Positions 41,070 to 49,870 of a stretch of DNA of 64,000 nt are shown in pieces. The notes under the pieces were generated by a model. That model saw only the letters and a program-made list of their open reading frames with translations. It searched no databases and was not told the origin of the DNA. The translations under genes and the position numbers were made by a program. This DNA is from an uncultured Eggerthella sp. (GTDB taxonomy: Bacteria; Actinomycetota; Coriobacteriia; Coriobacteriales; Eggerthellaceae), in contig USDX01000007.1 in the NCBI GenBank assembly GCA_900553605.1, positions 1 to 64,000 of the forward strand. Direction: 5' to 3'. The first letter of the stretch is position 1. Each line of letters begins with the position of its first letter.

Positions 41070-44000
41070 CTATTCGATGCTCTTCAGCGCCTCGATCATG
41101 TTGATCTTGGCCAGGGTGCGGTTGGAAAGCTGCGCCACAATGAAGGCGAACAGCAGCGTGAGGCCGCATGCGTAGGCGTAGCTGATCGGATCGATGGTTA
41201 CCGCGAAGTAGATGGAGGGCATTTTCAGCACATAGGTGAGCATGTGGCTGAATGCGTATCCTGCGGGGATACCCAAAACTACGCCGATAATGGTTAACAG
41301 CACCGTTTCCTTATTCACATAGTGGTTAACTTCGCGTTTGCGGAAGCCCAGCACCTTGATGGTTGCCAGTTCGCGCGTGCGCTCAGATATGTTGGTTGTG
41401 GAAAGCGTGAACAGCACCACGAATGCCAACGCCGCCGCCAAGAAGACGATAACATACACAATGGTGTTGATCAGGTCGAACGACTTTGAGAATTCCTCGT
41501 TCATCTGCTGAGTGCTGGAAACGGAAAGGAATTCGCTGCGTTCAGCCAGGCTGTCGGCGAATGCCTCTTTTTCGGTGTCGTTGCCTGAAAGCGCAAGATA
41601 GAAGCCGTTGGGCTGAACCTCTTCATCGAACAGCTGCTCATAGGCGCTTTGCGTAAGATAGGCGGCATTGCCCAAGTAGTTGTCTGCAACGTGGGTTATG
41701 GGCACGGTAGCTTCGTCGAGTGAGCTGGTTTTCACGGTGATTTCGTCGTTTGCGCCTACCCCTAAAAGGTCGGCAGCGTTTCGCGTGAGAATCATGCCGC
41801 TGTCGGAAAGGGACAGTGCCTCTTCACCGCTTTTGAGCGAAACATAGGGAGAAAGATCAGCGCCATCGGGGAGCACGAACAGTTGCAGCGATTCGTCGTC
41901 GCCGTTGGAGGTGAGGGTCACCGAATCAACGGCAACTTCTTGGATAGAGGAAACTTCCTCGCTTTCCTCAAGCAACGTTTCGCAATCTTTGAAGTTGTTG
42001 GGGCTGGTGATAGCCAAGGCGTCATAGCGATAAATGTCACCGTATTGCATGGGGGAAAGGGCATGCACGGAGTCTTTGATGGCAAATCCGCAGATAAGCA
42101 AAGCCATGCATCCCATGATTCCGAATACCGTCATGAAGAAGCGCTTCTTGTAGCGAAGCAAGTTGCGTGCCGTTACCTTATCCAGGAATGCCAAACGCTT
42201 CCAGATGAAGGGGATTCGCTCAAGGAGGATGCGCGAGCCGGAGCGGGGCGCCTTCGGACGCATGAGCGTGGCGGGCGTCTGCGCCAGCTCGGCGCGGCAG
42301 GCGAATACCGCAGCCCCAACGATTCCCGCAATGAAGAACAGCATGCTACCCACGCCATAGAACGTGTCGAATGAAAGCAGGTACGTGGGCAAAAGATACA
42401 TCATCTGGAACACGGTGAACAGGAATGCGGGGAAGAGCACGAATCCGCAGAACTCTCCCACGGCGCTGCCCAGGAGGCACGCCAAAAGCGCGTACGTCAG
42501 GTATTTGCCCAAGATGGTGCGGTTGCGGTACCCCAGCGATTTGTAGGTGCCGATAAGCCCGCGTTCTTCTTCAACCAAACGGGTGATGGTGGTGAGTGCA
42601 ATGAGCACGGCAACCACGATGAACACTACGGGGAAGACGAATCCGATGGCCTCAATGGAAGAAGCATCCGATTCGACGCTGGCGTAGCCTGCGTTCGATT
42701 CACGCGTTTGCACGTACCAGCGCCCTTGCTCGATATCGTCAACTTCGGCACGGGCGTCTTCGAATTTTGCGTGGGCTTCAGCTTTGCTGCTTTCGAACTG
42801 CGCGCGCTGTTCATCGAGCTCAGCCTGACCTTCTGTGAGCTCTGTCTCGGCGGCGGAAAGCTGCTGTTTGCCCGATTTCAACTGTTGCTTACCTGCGGAA
42901 AGCTGTTCCTTGCCCTGCGAGATTGCTTTCATCCCCGCTGAAACCTGCGCTGCCTGGGCGTCGAGCTCCTGCTTGCCCGCGGAAAGCTGTTTTTCCTGGG
43001 CATCGAGTTGGGCGAGCGTTTGAGCACGCTGTGCTTCAATGCCCGCAAGCTGCGCCGAGGCTTCCTCTTCGCTTATCATGCCGGCAGCCAAAGCGGCTTT
43101 AACTTGCACCGCTGCATCATCGCAAGCGGCATTAGCCTGGGTTCGGCCTTCGTCGATCTGGGCTTGCGCGTTTGAGATTGCGGCATAGCCATCTTCGATC
43201 TGCTTTGAGGCGTTTGCCAGCTGTTTTTCCTGCTGTCGAAGCTCGGCTTCCGATTGAGCTAGGGTGTTTTCGCTGCTGCGCAAGGTGCGTTTGTTCGCGG
43301 CAATTTCCCGTTTGCCTGAATCAAGCGCGCTTTGTGCGTCGTCGATTTTCCGCTGCGCATCGGAAAGCTCTTCGTTTACCTCGGCTTCTGCTTCAGCGAT
43401 TTCGTCGAGCGTATCTTGACGGATCTGTTCTGTCCGCGCTTCTTCGCGCTGCTTCTTAATCCCTTCTATTTGGGTGGTGAGGTTGTCAAGAAGCGAGGAA
43501 TATTCGGGAGAAAAGCTTTTTGCCCCTGTGCTGTTCTTGGCTTTCACGTATATGGCAGTGAACACATCGGCGGTTACAGCATCGGGTGTTACGAAGAACG
43601 AGTAGTCGGGCGATGCGCTGGCTCGTATGGCGATGGATCCGTTAGGGTTGGTGAGCTCGGTTGGGTCGATCACGCTAGCGGTGATGGTGTATTGGGTTCG
43701 CTCGAACACCTCGTTGTCGTTTTCTTCAAGCGTTACGGTATCGCCGAGCGAAAGTCCCGAGTCGGTAAGGTAGTTTTCTGTTACAGCAACTTCATGCTCA
43801 TTTGCAGGCAGGGAGCCATCAAGAACCTTGGGCATGTTGAACCCTTCGCTTGAAAGAGCCTTCACCCCTACGCTTGCGCGTTTTTGGCCAAGTGGCGTAT
43901 AGGTCTCTTCTTCCCAGGCTCCTTCTGCGGCGGCAACGCCTTCTAGTGAGGAAACGGCAGCAACATCATCTTCGGTCAGCCCTAAGGTTGACTGTACGCA

Positions 44001-44180
44001 TACGTCGTAGAGGCCTTGCTCGTTGAAGAAGGTGTCGGCGGAATTGCGCAGATCTACGCAGGATGCGCGCAGGCCGCACACCATGGTTACGCCCAATGCG
44101 CAGATGACCAGGATGGAAATAAAGCGCTTCTTGCTGTTGGCAATAGTGCGGAAGGTGTCTTTTGAAAATGCCCGTGCCAT
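41070..44180 (-). CDS. ABC transporter permease, FtsX/MacB type with long coiled coil
   Basis: 1036 residues. One helix near residues 18-38, an extracytoplasmic domain, a Gln/Ala/Lys/Glu-rich coiled coil (about 245-495, repeats of QLSAGKQ), then a first FtsX membrane block (about 525-660), a helix at about 700, a second extracytoplasmic domain, and a final three-helix FtsX block. This two-FtsX-block arrangement is common in Gram-positive bacteria for exporters of antimicrobial peptides or lipids and for cell-wall signalling. It starts six bases after the ATPase gene ends, with no separate ribosome binding site, so it is translationally coupled. Confidence 0.88.
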   Translation of the reverse strand: MARAFSKDTFRTIANSKKRFISILVICALGVTMVCGLRASCVDLRNSADTFFNEQGLYDVCVQSTLGLTEDDVAAVSSLEGVAAAEGAWEEETYTPLGQKRASVGVKALSSEGFNMPKVLDGSLPANEHEVAVTENYLTDSGLSLGDTVTLEENDNEVFERTQYTITASVIDPTELTNPNGSIAIRASASPDYSFFVTPDAVTADVFTAIYVKAKNSTGAKSFSPEYSSLLDNLTTQIEGIKKQREEARTEQIRQDTLDEIAEAEAEVNEELSDAQRKIDDAQSALDSGKREIAANKRTLRSSENTLAQSEAELRQQEKQLANASKQIEDGYAAISNAQAQIDEGRTQANAACDDAAVQVKAALAAGMISEEEASAQLAGIEAQRAQTLAQLDAQEKQLSAGKQELDAQAAQVSAGMKAISQGKEQLSAGKQQLKSGKQQLSAAETELTEGQAELDEQRAQFESSKAEAHAKFEDARAEVDDIEQGRWYVQTRESNAGYASVESDASSIEAIGFVFPVVFIVVAVLIALTTITRLVEEERGLIGTYKSLGYRNRTILGKYLTYALLACLLGSAVGEFCGFVLFPAFLFTVFQMMYLLPTYLLSFDTFYGVGSMLFFIAGIVGAAVFACRAELAQTPATLMRPKAPRSGSRILLERIPFIWKRLAFLDKVTARNLLRYKKRFFMTVFGIMGCMALLICGFAIKDSVHALSPMQYGDIYRYDALAITSPNNFKDCETLLEESEEVSSIQEVAVDSVTLTSNGDDESLQLFVLPDGADLSPYVSLKSGEEALSLSDSGMILTRNAADLLGVGANDEITVKTSSLDEATVPITHVADNYLGNAAYLTQSAYEQLFDEEVQPNGFYLALSGNDTEKEAFADSLAERSEFLSVSSTQQMNEEFSKSFDLINTIVYVIVFLAAALAFVVLFTLSTTNISERTRELATIKVLGFRKREVNHYVNKETVLLTIIGVVLGIPAGYAFSHMLTYVLKMPSIYFAVTIDPISYAYACGLTLLFAFIVAQLSNRTLAKINMIEALKSIE

Positions 44181-44186
44181 GATTGG

Positions 44187-44888
44187 CTACCATTCGATTT
44201 TGGCAATAGGCGTGGGGTGTGCGTTTGTTTCGATGCTGGTTACCTGTCCGCTGTTCATGCGGATAACGCGGTCGGCCATAGGAGCAAGGGCAGCGTTGTG
44301 GGTGATAACCAGTGCGGTAATGCGCGAGGAGCGACAGGTGTCTTGCAACAGCTGAAGAATCTGTTTACCGGTGCGGTAATCGAGGGCTCCCGTGGGCTCA
44401 TCGCACAAGAGGAGCTTGGGGTTTTTCGCAAGTGCTCGGGCGATGGCAACGCGTTGCTGTTCGCCGCCGGAGAGCTGGGCGGGGAAGTTGTTGAGGCGCT
44501 TTTCCAGCCCAACGCGGCAGAGCGTTTCGGCGGCATCGAGGGAATCGGGGCAGATCTGCGAAGCAAGCTCAACATTTTCAAGCGCCGTAAGGTTGGGAAC
44601 CAAGTTGTAGAACTGGAATACGAACCCCACGGCGGCGCGGCGGTATTCCACCAGCTGCGATTCGCTGCTGTGAGCGATATCCTGCCCGTCGATGAGCACG
44701 TTGCCATCGGTGGCGCTGTCCATGCCGCCCAAAATGTTCAGAGCGGTGGTTTTGCCGGCGCCTGATGCGCCAAGGATTACGGCGAGTTCGCCTTTCTCAA
44801 CGGAAAAAGACGCGCCATCGAGGGCCCTGATTTCCGCGGCGCCCGACCCGTACCGCTTAACAACGTTGTTGAATTCGATGTACGACAT
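44187..44888 (-). CDS. ABC transporter ATP-binding protein, LolD/MacB-type
   Basis: 233 residues. Walker A GASGAGKTT, Q-loop VFQFYNLVP, signature LSGGEQQRVAIARAL, Walker B LLLCDEPTGALD and switch histidine VITHNAAL are all intact. It powers the long permease encoded directly downstream; mechanotransmission rather than transmembrane uptake is typical for this type. Start ATG 44888 follows GAGGGG; the open frame to 44978 lacks a site. The operon starts here and has no regulator or two-component genes beside it. Confidence 0.93.
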   Translation of the reverse strand: MSYIEFNNVVKRYGSGAAEIRALDGASFSVEKGELAVILGASGAGKTTALNILGGMDSATDGNVLIDGQDIAHSSESQLVEYRRAAVGFVFQFYNLVPNLTALENVELASQICPDSLDAAETLCRVGLEKRLNNFPAQLSGGEQQRVAIARALAKNPKLLLCDEPTGALDYRTGKQILQLLQDTCRSSRITALVITHNAALAPMADRVIRMNSGQVTSIETNAHPTPIAKIEW

Positions 44889-45060
44889 GTCGGCCCCTCG
44901 CTTTGCTGCGTACGAAACGGTGCTTTGAATGGGTTTCGCGATAGAGATTGGCTTGTGAAGCCATACGATGCGAAGCACCTTCAGCTTTATTTAGTATACG
45001 GGAAACCACCAGGTCTGTGCCGCTTCCGATTCCGCCTGAATTGGCTTGCGCCAAAAGAAT

Positions 45061-45094
45061 GCCTCCCATTTCTCGTGGTTGGGAAATGGGAGGC
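45061..45094 (-). terminator. hsp20 terminator
   Basis: GCCTCCCATTTC (45061-45072) pairs with GAAATGGGAGGC (45083-45094); ATTCTTTT follows on the minus strand. Confidence 0.9.
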
Positions 45095-45162
45095 AATTGA
45101 AAGGCCAGAGCGTTATTCCTGCTATGTTGGAGCTACCTGGATGGGGATGGCAGGCGCTAGGG

Positions 45163-45603
45163 CTAATCGATGGAAATGAGGCGCTTGCGATCTTCGGGCT
45201 TGGGCAGTTCCTTCTTGGGTACGTTGATGCTCAAGATGCCGTTTTCGAACTTGGCGGTAATGTCGTCTTCTGAAACGTCGTCGCCAACGTAGAAGCTGCG
45301 GCGGCATGAGCCAACGAAGCGCTCCTTGCGAAGGAAGGTGCCGTTTTCGTCCTTGTCTTCTTTCTCTTCATTGGTAGAAGCGTTGATGGTGAGGTAGCCA
45401 TCGTTTAGCTCGATTTGGACGTTTTCCTTATCGAACCCAGGCAAATCGATGTCGAGTTCGTAGGCTTTGTCGGTTTCCTTGACGTCGGTCTTCATCAGGG
45501 AGGCGTTTGCCTTCGGTGCCGGCTCGGTTCCGAAGAATCCGAAATCGAAGGGATCGCTCATAAAGTCATTGAAAAAGTTCCTACGTGCCAACATAGCTAT
45601 CAT
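45163..45603 (-). CDS. small heat-shock protein, Hsp20/alpha-crystallin family
   Basis: 146 residues. ATP-independent holdase that binds unfolding proteins. N-terminal RRNFFNDFMSDPFDFGFF arm, alpha-crystallin domain (about 42-135: AYELDIDLPGFDKENVQIEL, FVGSCRRSFYV, GILSINVPK) and short C-terminal tail. GAGGA precedes ATG 45603. A perfect CIRCE operator lies 91 bases upstream, so repression by HrcA is expected; the other common actinobacterial heat-shock repressor site (HAIR) is not seen. Confidence 0.93.
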   Translation of the reverse strand: MIAMLARRNFFNDFMSDPFDFGFFGTEPAPKANASLMKTDVKETDKAYELDIDLPGFDKENVQIELNDGYLTINASTNEEKEDKDENGTFLRKERFVGSCRRSFYVGDDVSEDDITAKFENGILSINVPKKELPKPEDRKRLISID

Positions 45604-45693
45604 CTTCTTCCTCTGCCACGTAAGGGATTGTTGGCTTGCTGATTCCCTTGCGTGGCTGTTGTTTCTTTTGACAACTGAAATAGTACGCGCTTT

Positions 45694-45720
45694 TTAGCAC
45701 TCAAATGCCGAGAGTGCTAA
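45694..45720. promoter_or_regulatory. CIRCE operator (HrcA site)
   Basis: TTAGCACTC-N9-GAGTGCTAA, an exact match to the CIRCE consensus, upstream of hsp20. It could also influence the divergent gene at 45933, but that start is over 200 bases away. Confidence 0.95.
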
Positions 45721-45932
45721 TTAGGTACCGTTCTGTAACCTTTTATAAGATTATCTAAGTGGGTTATTGATAGATATTTCACTGCTCAAGGAGTCGGTTG
45801 CCGAAGCTCGCGCTTGAGAAACTGGGCAAAAGGATTTGATTTGTTTATCGCTCTGGGCATGTTTGAAACTGCACGATTAATTTTTAGTCAATTGGGTGTC
45901 AACTATGGGTGCTCGCTTGCTATTATGCGCTC

Positions 45933-47567
45933 ATGCAAAATCGTCAGACATCTTCTTCGCGAAGCGGGAGCCAGCACCGAGAAGAACGATCTTCCCGATC
46001 GGGCAGCCGCACGGATCGTTCCAAGAGCACGCGCTCAAATGAAACGCGTGCTGGTTCTGTGCGCTCCTCGAGCCGTTCTGGTGGTCGAGACGAATCTGCC
46101 CGTGGGCGCGGCTCACGTGATCATGAAGAACGTGATTTCCACGATCATGATGCGCGCGGTGCTCGCTCTGAACGTCAGATGCGCGGCAAAAGGCACGGAC
46201 ACGAATCTGCTCGCGCCAAGCATGATGTGTGCAGTGAGCAGCGTGGGCGCGAATCTGCTCGTGCGGCACGCAGCTATTCCGAAGGCGGAAACCGTACCAG
46301 TCGCAATTCCGACGATTCCTCTTCTCGTCGTGGCGGCAGCACGCGCGAGCGCGAAGCGCATGTGGGCTCGAGCAATCGTGGCTTCAGCCCTCGCAAGGGT
46401 CAGGGCCTTGGCTCTTCGTGGATGGCCGATCGCGTCGCTTCGTCTTCTTTGCCGTTTGCCACGGTGGCACCTGTCTTATGCATAGTTGTCGTAGTGCTGA
46501 TTGCCATTTTCCTGGTAACCGGTATTGGTTCTTGCGTAAGCTCGGCCAATAATTCCTCGCAAGGCGATGCTTCGCAGGCCGATCAAATGGAAATCAGTTA
46601 CACCCCCTCCGTCCAAGCCATCGATGGTGTGTCGGATCCAGGAACCAACGTCCAGGGCATTTCCCTTGCCGATTCGAATGCGAACTATGTGCCGCAATTA
46701 AGCGAAGAGGGCGCCGCGCAGGTGCGGGATGCCATTTCTGCCATTACTGCGAACAACAAGGCTGTTGGTTTTGCCTTTATCGACCTGCAAACTGGCAGCG
46801 GATACGTCTATAACCTCGATCAACGCGTATACGGTGCTTCTTCGTTCAAGGGCCATGTGCTGATCTATGGATGTCAGCAGGCGCTTGAAACGGGGAAAAC
46901 GAGCATTTCACGGGTGAACTCCAGCGCGCAAGATGCCATCATAAATTCCGACAATACCTCTTATTACCGCATGCGCAGCGTGTTTGAAAGCTCGGCATCA
47001 GAATCGCTTTCTGCGTGGCTTTCGTCCATGAATATCTCTACTACGCTTGCCAACGACACGTCTTTTCTCCACTACTCGGCTCGCGAATCGCTAAAGCTGT
47101 GGATGAACACATTCCTCTATTTGAACTCGTCTGATTCCAATAAAGAAATCACTGAGTGGGTGAAAAAGATGTTCTCTGGCACTGCCGTTTCGATGGTACG
47201 TAACGGCGTGAACCCAAACTCCAATCCGGTAAGCCGCGAAAAGATGGAAAGCGTGACCAAGGAGCTTCTTGGCGCGTTGTGCACTGGCAAGAAGACGGTA
47301 GAAGTTGGCGAAGCCAAGAAGGCAAAAGCGAGTTCGGCCGACGAGTCAGTAACGGTGTATGACAAGGCCGGTTGGATCAACGGGTCGAGCGATGACTCCG
47401 TATGCGATGCCGGCATCATCGAAGAAGATGGCAAATATTACCTTATTACAATCATGACGAATCTTGCCGACGGCGAAACCAGCCGTGCTGAGGTTAGCGA
47501 CCTTGCTGCTGCATTGTGGGATCAGCGTTCAACGCTTGCCCCCGAGCAGGGATACAAGTTGTCCTAA
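45933..47567 (+). CDS. membrane-anchored serine beta-lactamase-fold protein with Arg/Ser-rich cytoplasmic tail
   Basis: 544 residues. The first about 160 are disordered and rich in Ser, Arg, Glu and His (many RS and ER pairs), then one membrane helix (about 175-205), a linker, and an extracytoplasmic class A beta-lactamase-like domain with S303-x-x-K306 (ASSFKG), SDN (NSDNTSYY) and KAG (YDKAGWING) in place of KTG. It may be a peptidoglycan-directed hydrolase or penicillin-binding protein rather than a resistance enzyme. ATG 45933 has no ribosome binding site but TATTAT ends five bases upstream, compatible with a leaderless mRNA; an in-frame GTG lies at 45909. Confidence 0.75.
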   Translation: MQNRQTSSSRSGSQHREERSSRSGSRTDRSKSTRSNETRAGSVRSSSRSGGRDESARGRGSRDHEERDFHDHDARGARSERQMRGKRHGHESARAKHDVCSEQRGRESARAARSYSEGGNRTSRNSDDSSSRRGGSTREREAHVGSSNRGFSPRKGQGLGSSWMADRVASSSLPFATVAPVLCIVVVVLIAIFLVTGIGSCVSSANNSSQGDASQADQMEISYTPSVQAIDGVSDPGTNVQGISLADSNANYVPQLSEEGAAQVRDAISAITANNKAVGFAFIDLQTGSGYVYNLDQRVYGASSFKGHVLIYGCQQALETGKTSISRVNSSAQDAIINSDNTSYYRMRSVFESSASESLSAWLSSMNISTTLANDTSFLHYSARESLKLWMNTFLYLNSSDSNKEITEWVKKMFSGTAVSMVRNGVNPNSNPVSREKMESVTKELLGALCTGKKTVEVGEAKKAKASSADESVTVYDKAGWINGSSDDSVCDAGIIEEDGKYYLITIMTNLADGETSRAEVSDLAAALWDQRSTLAPEQGYKLS

Positions 47568-47672
47568 AGCAGAGCTGGGCGAGGCTCGTGCCTCTAGGCA
47601 GTCTGTTTGTCTGAAAATCCTGCAGAAAACGTGAAGATTTCTGCAAAGGCCCAAATCGGTTCGCTGCGATGA

Positions 47673-47700
47673 TTGACGAAGAATGCGAATGCAGTATAAA
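47673..47700 (+). promoter_or_regulatory. rplM-rpsI promoter
   Basis: TTGACG (47673-47678), 16-base spacer, TATAAA (47695-47700). It leaves a leader of about 200 bases before rplM, long for a ribosomal-protein operon and with room for a regulatory fold; no standard L13-leader motif is obvious to me. Confidence 0.7.
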
Positions 47701-47910
47701 CTGCAAAAGTTCGCTTTCAAAAGCCCCGTACATGCTTGCGATTCGAACTCTTTTCCGCCTGGGAAACGTCCCTGCGCCGGCCAAGCTGGTCCAGAGCTTT
47801 TCGGTAGCACCGTTTTTGCGGGAAGGAAAGAGATGCGGAGTAGGATCCCGCGCCTCGGGTTGGCAGCAACTTTTGAAAAACGACACTTGTTACTTTATTG
47901 GAGGAACACT

Positions 47911-48348
47911 GTGAAGACCTATTACGCAAAGCCCAACGAAGTTGAGCGCGAATGGCTTCTCATCGACGCTGAGGACCAGGTTCTTGGTCGCGTCGCTTCG
48001 AAGGCCGCTCACATTCTCAAGGGTAAGCACAAGCCCACCTACACGCCTCACGTTGACACTGGCGACTTCGTCGTAATCATCAACGCTGACAAGATCAAGA
48101 TCTCTGGCGTTAAGGCTACCAGCAAGGAATACTATCGTCACAGCGGTTATCCCGGCGGCCTGAAGTGCGAAACCTTCCAGGAGGCCATGCAGAAGCATCC
48201 CGAGCGTGTTATCGAGCACGCAGTAAAGGGCATGCTCCCCAAGAACACGCTCGGTCGTGCAATGGGCATGAAGCTCAAGGTTTACGCTGGCGCAGAGCAT
48301 CCGCATGCAGCGCAGCAGCCCCGCGAGATCAAGATGGAGGATAACTAA
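47911..48348 (+). CDS. rplM: 50S ribosomal protein L13
   Basis: 145 residues. KTYYAKPNEVEREWLLIDAE, HILKGKHKPTYTPHVDTGD, EHAVKGMLPKNTLGRAM and VYAGAEHPHAAQQP are characteristic. Early-assembly protein of the large subunit. Start GTG 47911 follows GGAGGA. Stop codon overlaps the rpsI start by one base (TAATG), the standard L13-S9 pair. Confidence 0.98.
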   Translation: MKTYYAKPNEVEREWLLIDAEDQVLGRVASKAAHILKGKHKPTYTPHVDTGDFVVIINADKIKISGVKATSKEYYRHSGYPGGLKCETFQEAMQKHPERVIEHAVKGMLPKNTLGRAMGMKLKVYAGAEHPHAAQQPREIKMEDN

Positions 48349-48740
48349 TGGCAGGCGAAGCAATGTATTACGGCACCGGCCGTCGCAAGAACGCTGTTGC
48401 TCGCGTTCGCATCGTTCCCGGCACTGGCAAGGTAACCGTTAACGGTCGCGAAGGTGTTGAGTTCTTCGGTCGTCAGGCTCTTGTCGACTACGCAACCACC
48501 CCGTTCGTTGTTACCGACACTCAGGGTCACTTCGACGTAATCGCTCGCTGCAATGGCGGCGGCGTTTCCGGCCAGGCTGGCGCTCTGCGCCACGGCATCG
48601 CTCGCGCTCTTCTCGAGGCTGGCGACTACCGTGCAGACCTGAAGAAGGCTGGTTACCTCACGCGCGACTCCCGTATGGTTGAGCGCAAGAAGTACGGCCT
48701 GAAGAAGGCTCGTAAGCGTCCGCAGTTCTCGAAGCGCTAA
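48348..48740 (+). CDS. rpsI: 30S ribosomal protein S9
   Basis: 130 residues. YYGTGRRKNAVARVRIVPG, GGGVSGQAGALRHGIARALL and the C-terminal KARKRPQFSKR tail that reaches the P-site tRNA are all present. Coupled to rplM by a one-base overlap and followed by a terminator. Confidence 0.98.
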   Translation: MAGEAMYYGTGRRKNAVARVRIVPGTGKVTVNGREGVEFFGRQALVDYATTPFVVTDTQGHFDVIARCNGGGVSGQAGALRHGIARALLEAGDYRADLKKAGYLTRDSRMVERKKYGLKKARKRPQFSKR

Positions 48741-48768
48741 GCGTTACGTTATCTACGCGATGTATTGG

Positions 48769-48797
48769 AAGGCTCCCATTTTGGGGGCCTTCTTTTT
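48769..48797 (+). terminator. rplM-rpsI terminator
   Basis: AAGGCTCCC pairs with GGGGGCCTT around ATTTT (one bulge), then CTTTTTG. Confidence 0.88.
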
Positions 48798-48950
48798 GTT
48801 TGGGCCTCTGTGCGGCAAGCAGCTTGCGGAACCACGTGATCTTGAATGTCACGAAGCAGTTAAGTCGCTGTTCTATGCTGTTCTGGCCGACTTGCGCGTG
48901 TTTGTCTTTGCGGCTGATCCCGGCTTGACCCCTGAAAGGCAGCGAAAGGC

Positions 48951-49014
48951 GAGCGGCTGTTCTGGTGAGCAATTGTTCTGGCGAGCGGCTCCTCTGGCGA
49001 GCAACCCTTCTGAA
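48951..49014. repeat. 16-base tandem array, 4 units; rest of 48798-49467 empty
   Basis: GAGC at 48951, 48967, 48983 and 48999 begins four 16-base units of consensus GAGCRRYTSTTCTGGC. The 48798-49268 stretch contains no gene I can support; the frame open across it starts inside the terminator. Confidence 0.7.
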
Positions 49015-49268
49015 GGGTGGCTCGTGACTGATTTCGGCGCTGTTTGCAAGTATCTGCTTCTTAGCCGCCAGCGCTTATCGATAATGAAGGACGTTCGAAA
49101 AGCTCAAACGGCAAAAAGCCTGTTCGAAGCGTTGTATTGAAATACGCAATAATGCCGTAATAAAAAAGCGAGTATTATAGTGGCTTTTTGTGCGAAAAAA
49201 TAGCGCTTATGAAGGAAATGTGGTGGAAATAGCCATCAATATTGCCTAAATGGGTAATTATTCCAGAT

Positions 49269-49286
49269 GAACACGTTTTGAACGTG
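49269..49286. promoter_or_regulatory. AACGTGTTC-type operator, site 1
   Basis: GAACACGTT-TTG-AACGTG, an inverted pair of the motif also seen upstream and downstream of the LysR gene (52082-52140, 53143-53176). It lies 180 bases before the small membrane protein gene at 49468. Confidence 0.6.
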
Positions 49287-49467
49287 ATCATAACCCGTTC
49301 ATGCATCAAAACAAGCAAAAGCCTTGTTTGAAGCCTTGCATTCCATTCTGACGGTCGTAATATGAACCCGCAATTTGAGTTCAGCGCAAAGCGGATTTCA
49401 GTTGCCAAGCAATGGTTTTAATTTCGGTTTGAAAGAAACCGGTTACGTCCAGGAGGATTGATCATCT

Positions 49468-49668
49468 ATGGCATATGTAGTAGCTATTTCCGCATTCTTT
49501 GTTGTTGCGGCATTCGGCATGTTCATTAAGTACGATTGCGGCAACGGTGCTCAGCTTGAGGCTAAGGCTTCCGAGGCTCGCGCTCAGAAGCAGGCTCAGT
49601 TCACAGTTGAGTCTCGCAACGTATACCTGCGTCAGTTTGATGAGGCTGCAGCTAGCTTCGCCAAGTAG
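49468..49668 (+). CDS. 66-residue single-pass membrane protein
   Basis: One N-terminal membrane helix (AYVVAISAFFVVAAFGMFI) with no cleavage site, then KYDCGNGAQ and an Ala/Gln/Glu-rich amphipathic helix (about 28-64). AGGAGG lies about ten bases before ATG 49468 and a strong terminator follows, so it is a genuine small gene. It has a long A+T-rich upstream region with an operator-like site shared with the LysR locus. No family recognised. Confidence 0.75.
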   Translation: MAYVVAISAFFVVAAFGMFIKYDCGNGAQLEAKASEARAQKQAQFTVESRNVYLRQFDEAAASFAK

Positions 49669-49706
49669 TCGTTTGACGTTGAACTTTCAATAACTAAACA
49701 AGCTTG

Positions 49707-49733
49707 AAAAAGGTCCCGTAAGGGACCTTTTTT
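49707..49733 (+). terminator. terminator of the 66-residue protein gene
   Basis: AAAAAGGTCCC pairs with GGGACCTTTTT around GTAA, with T-run. Confidence 0.95.
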
Positions 49734-49870
49734 GTGCGCAATGGGCGAATTGCATTGAATTGGGAATGCACGGCTCGGTTCGGTTGGACTTTGGCGGCGA
49801 GTGGTACAGAGTTGGTGAAAGCCAAAGTATGTATGGCATGCGCGGAAGAAGGGTGCTACTCTTATGCGCC

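Noticed and set aside
48760..49140. 126-residue open frame after rpsI
   Set aside because: It begins inside the rpsI terminator and crosses the 16-base array; no ribosome binding site or family.
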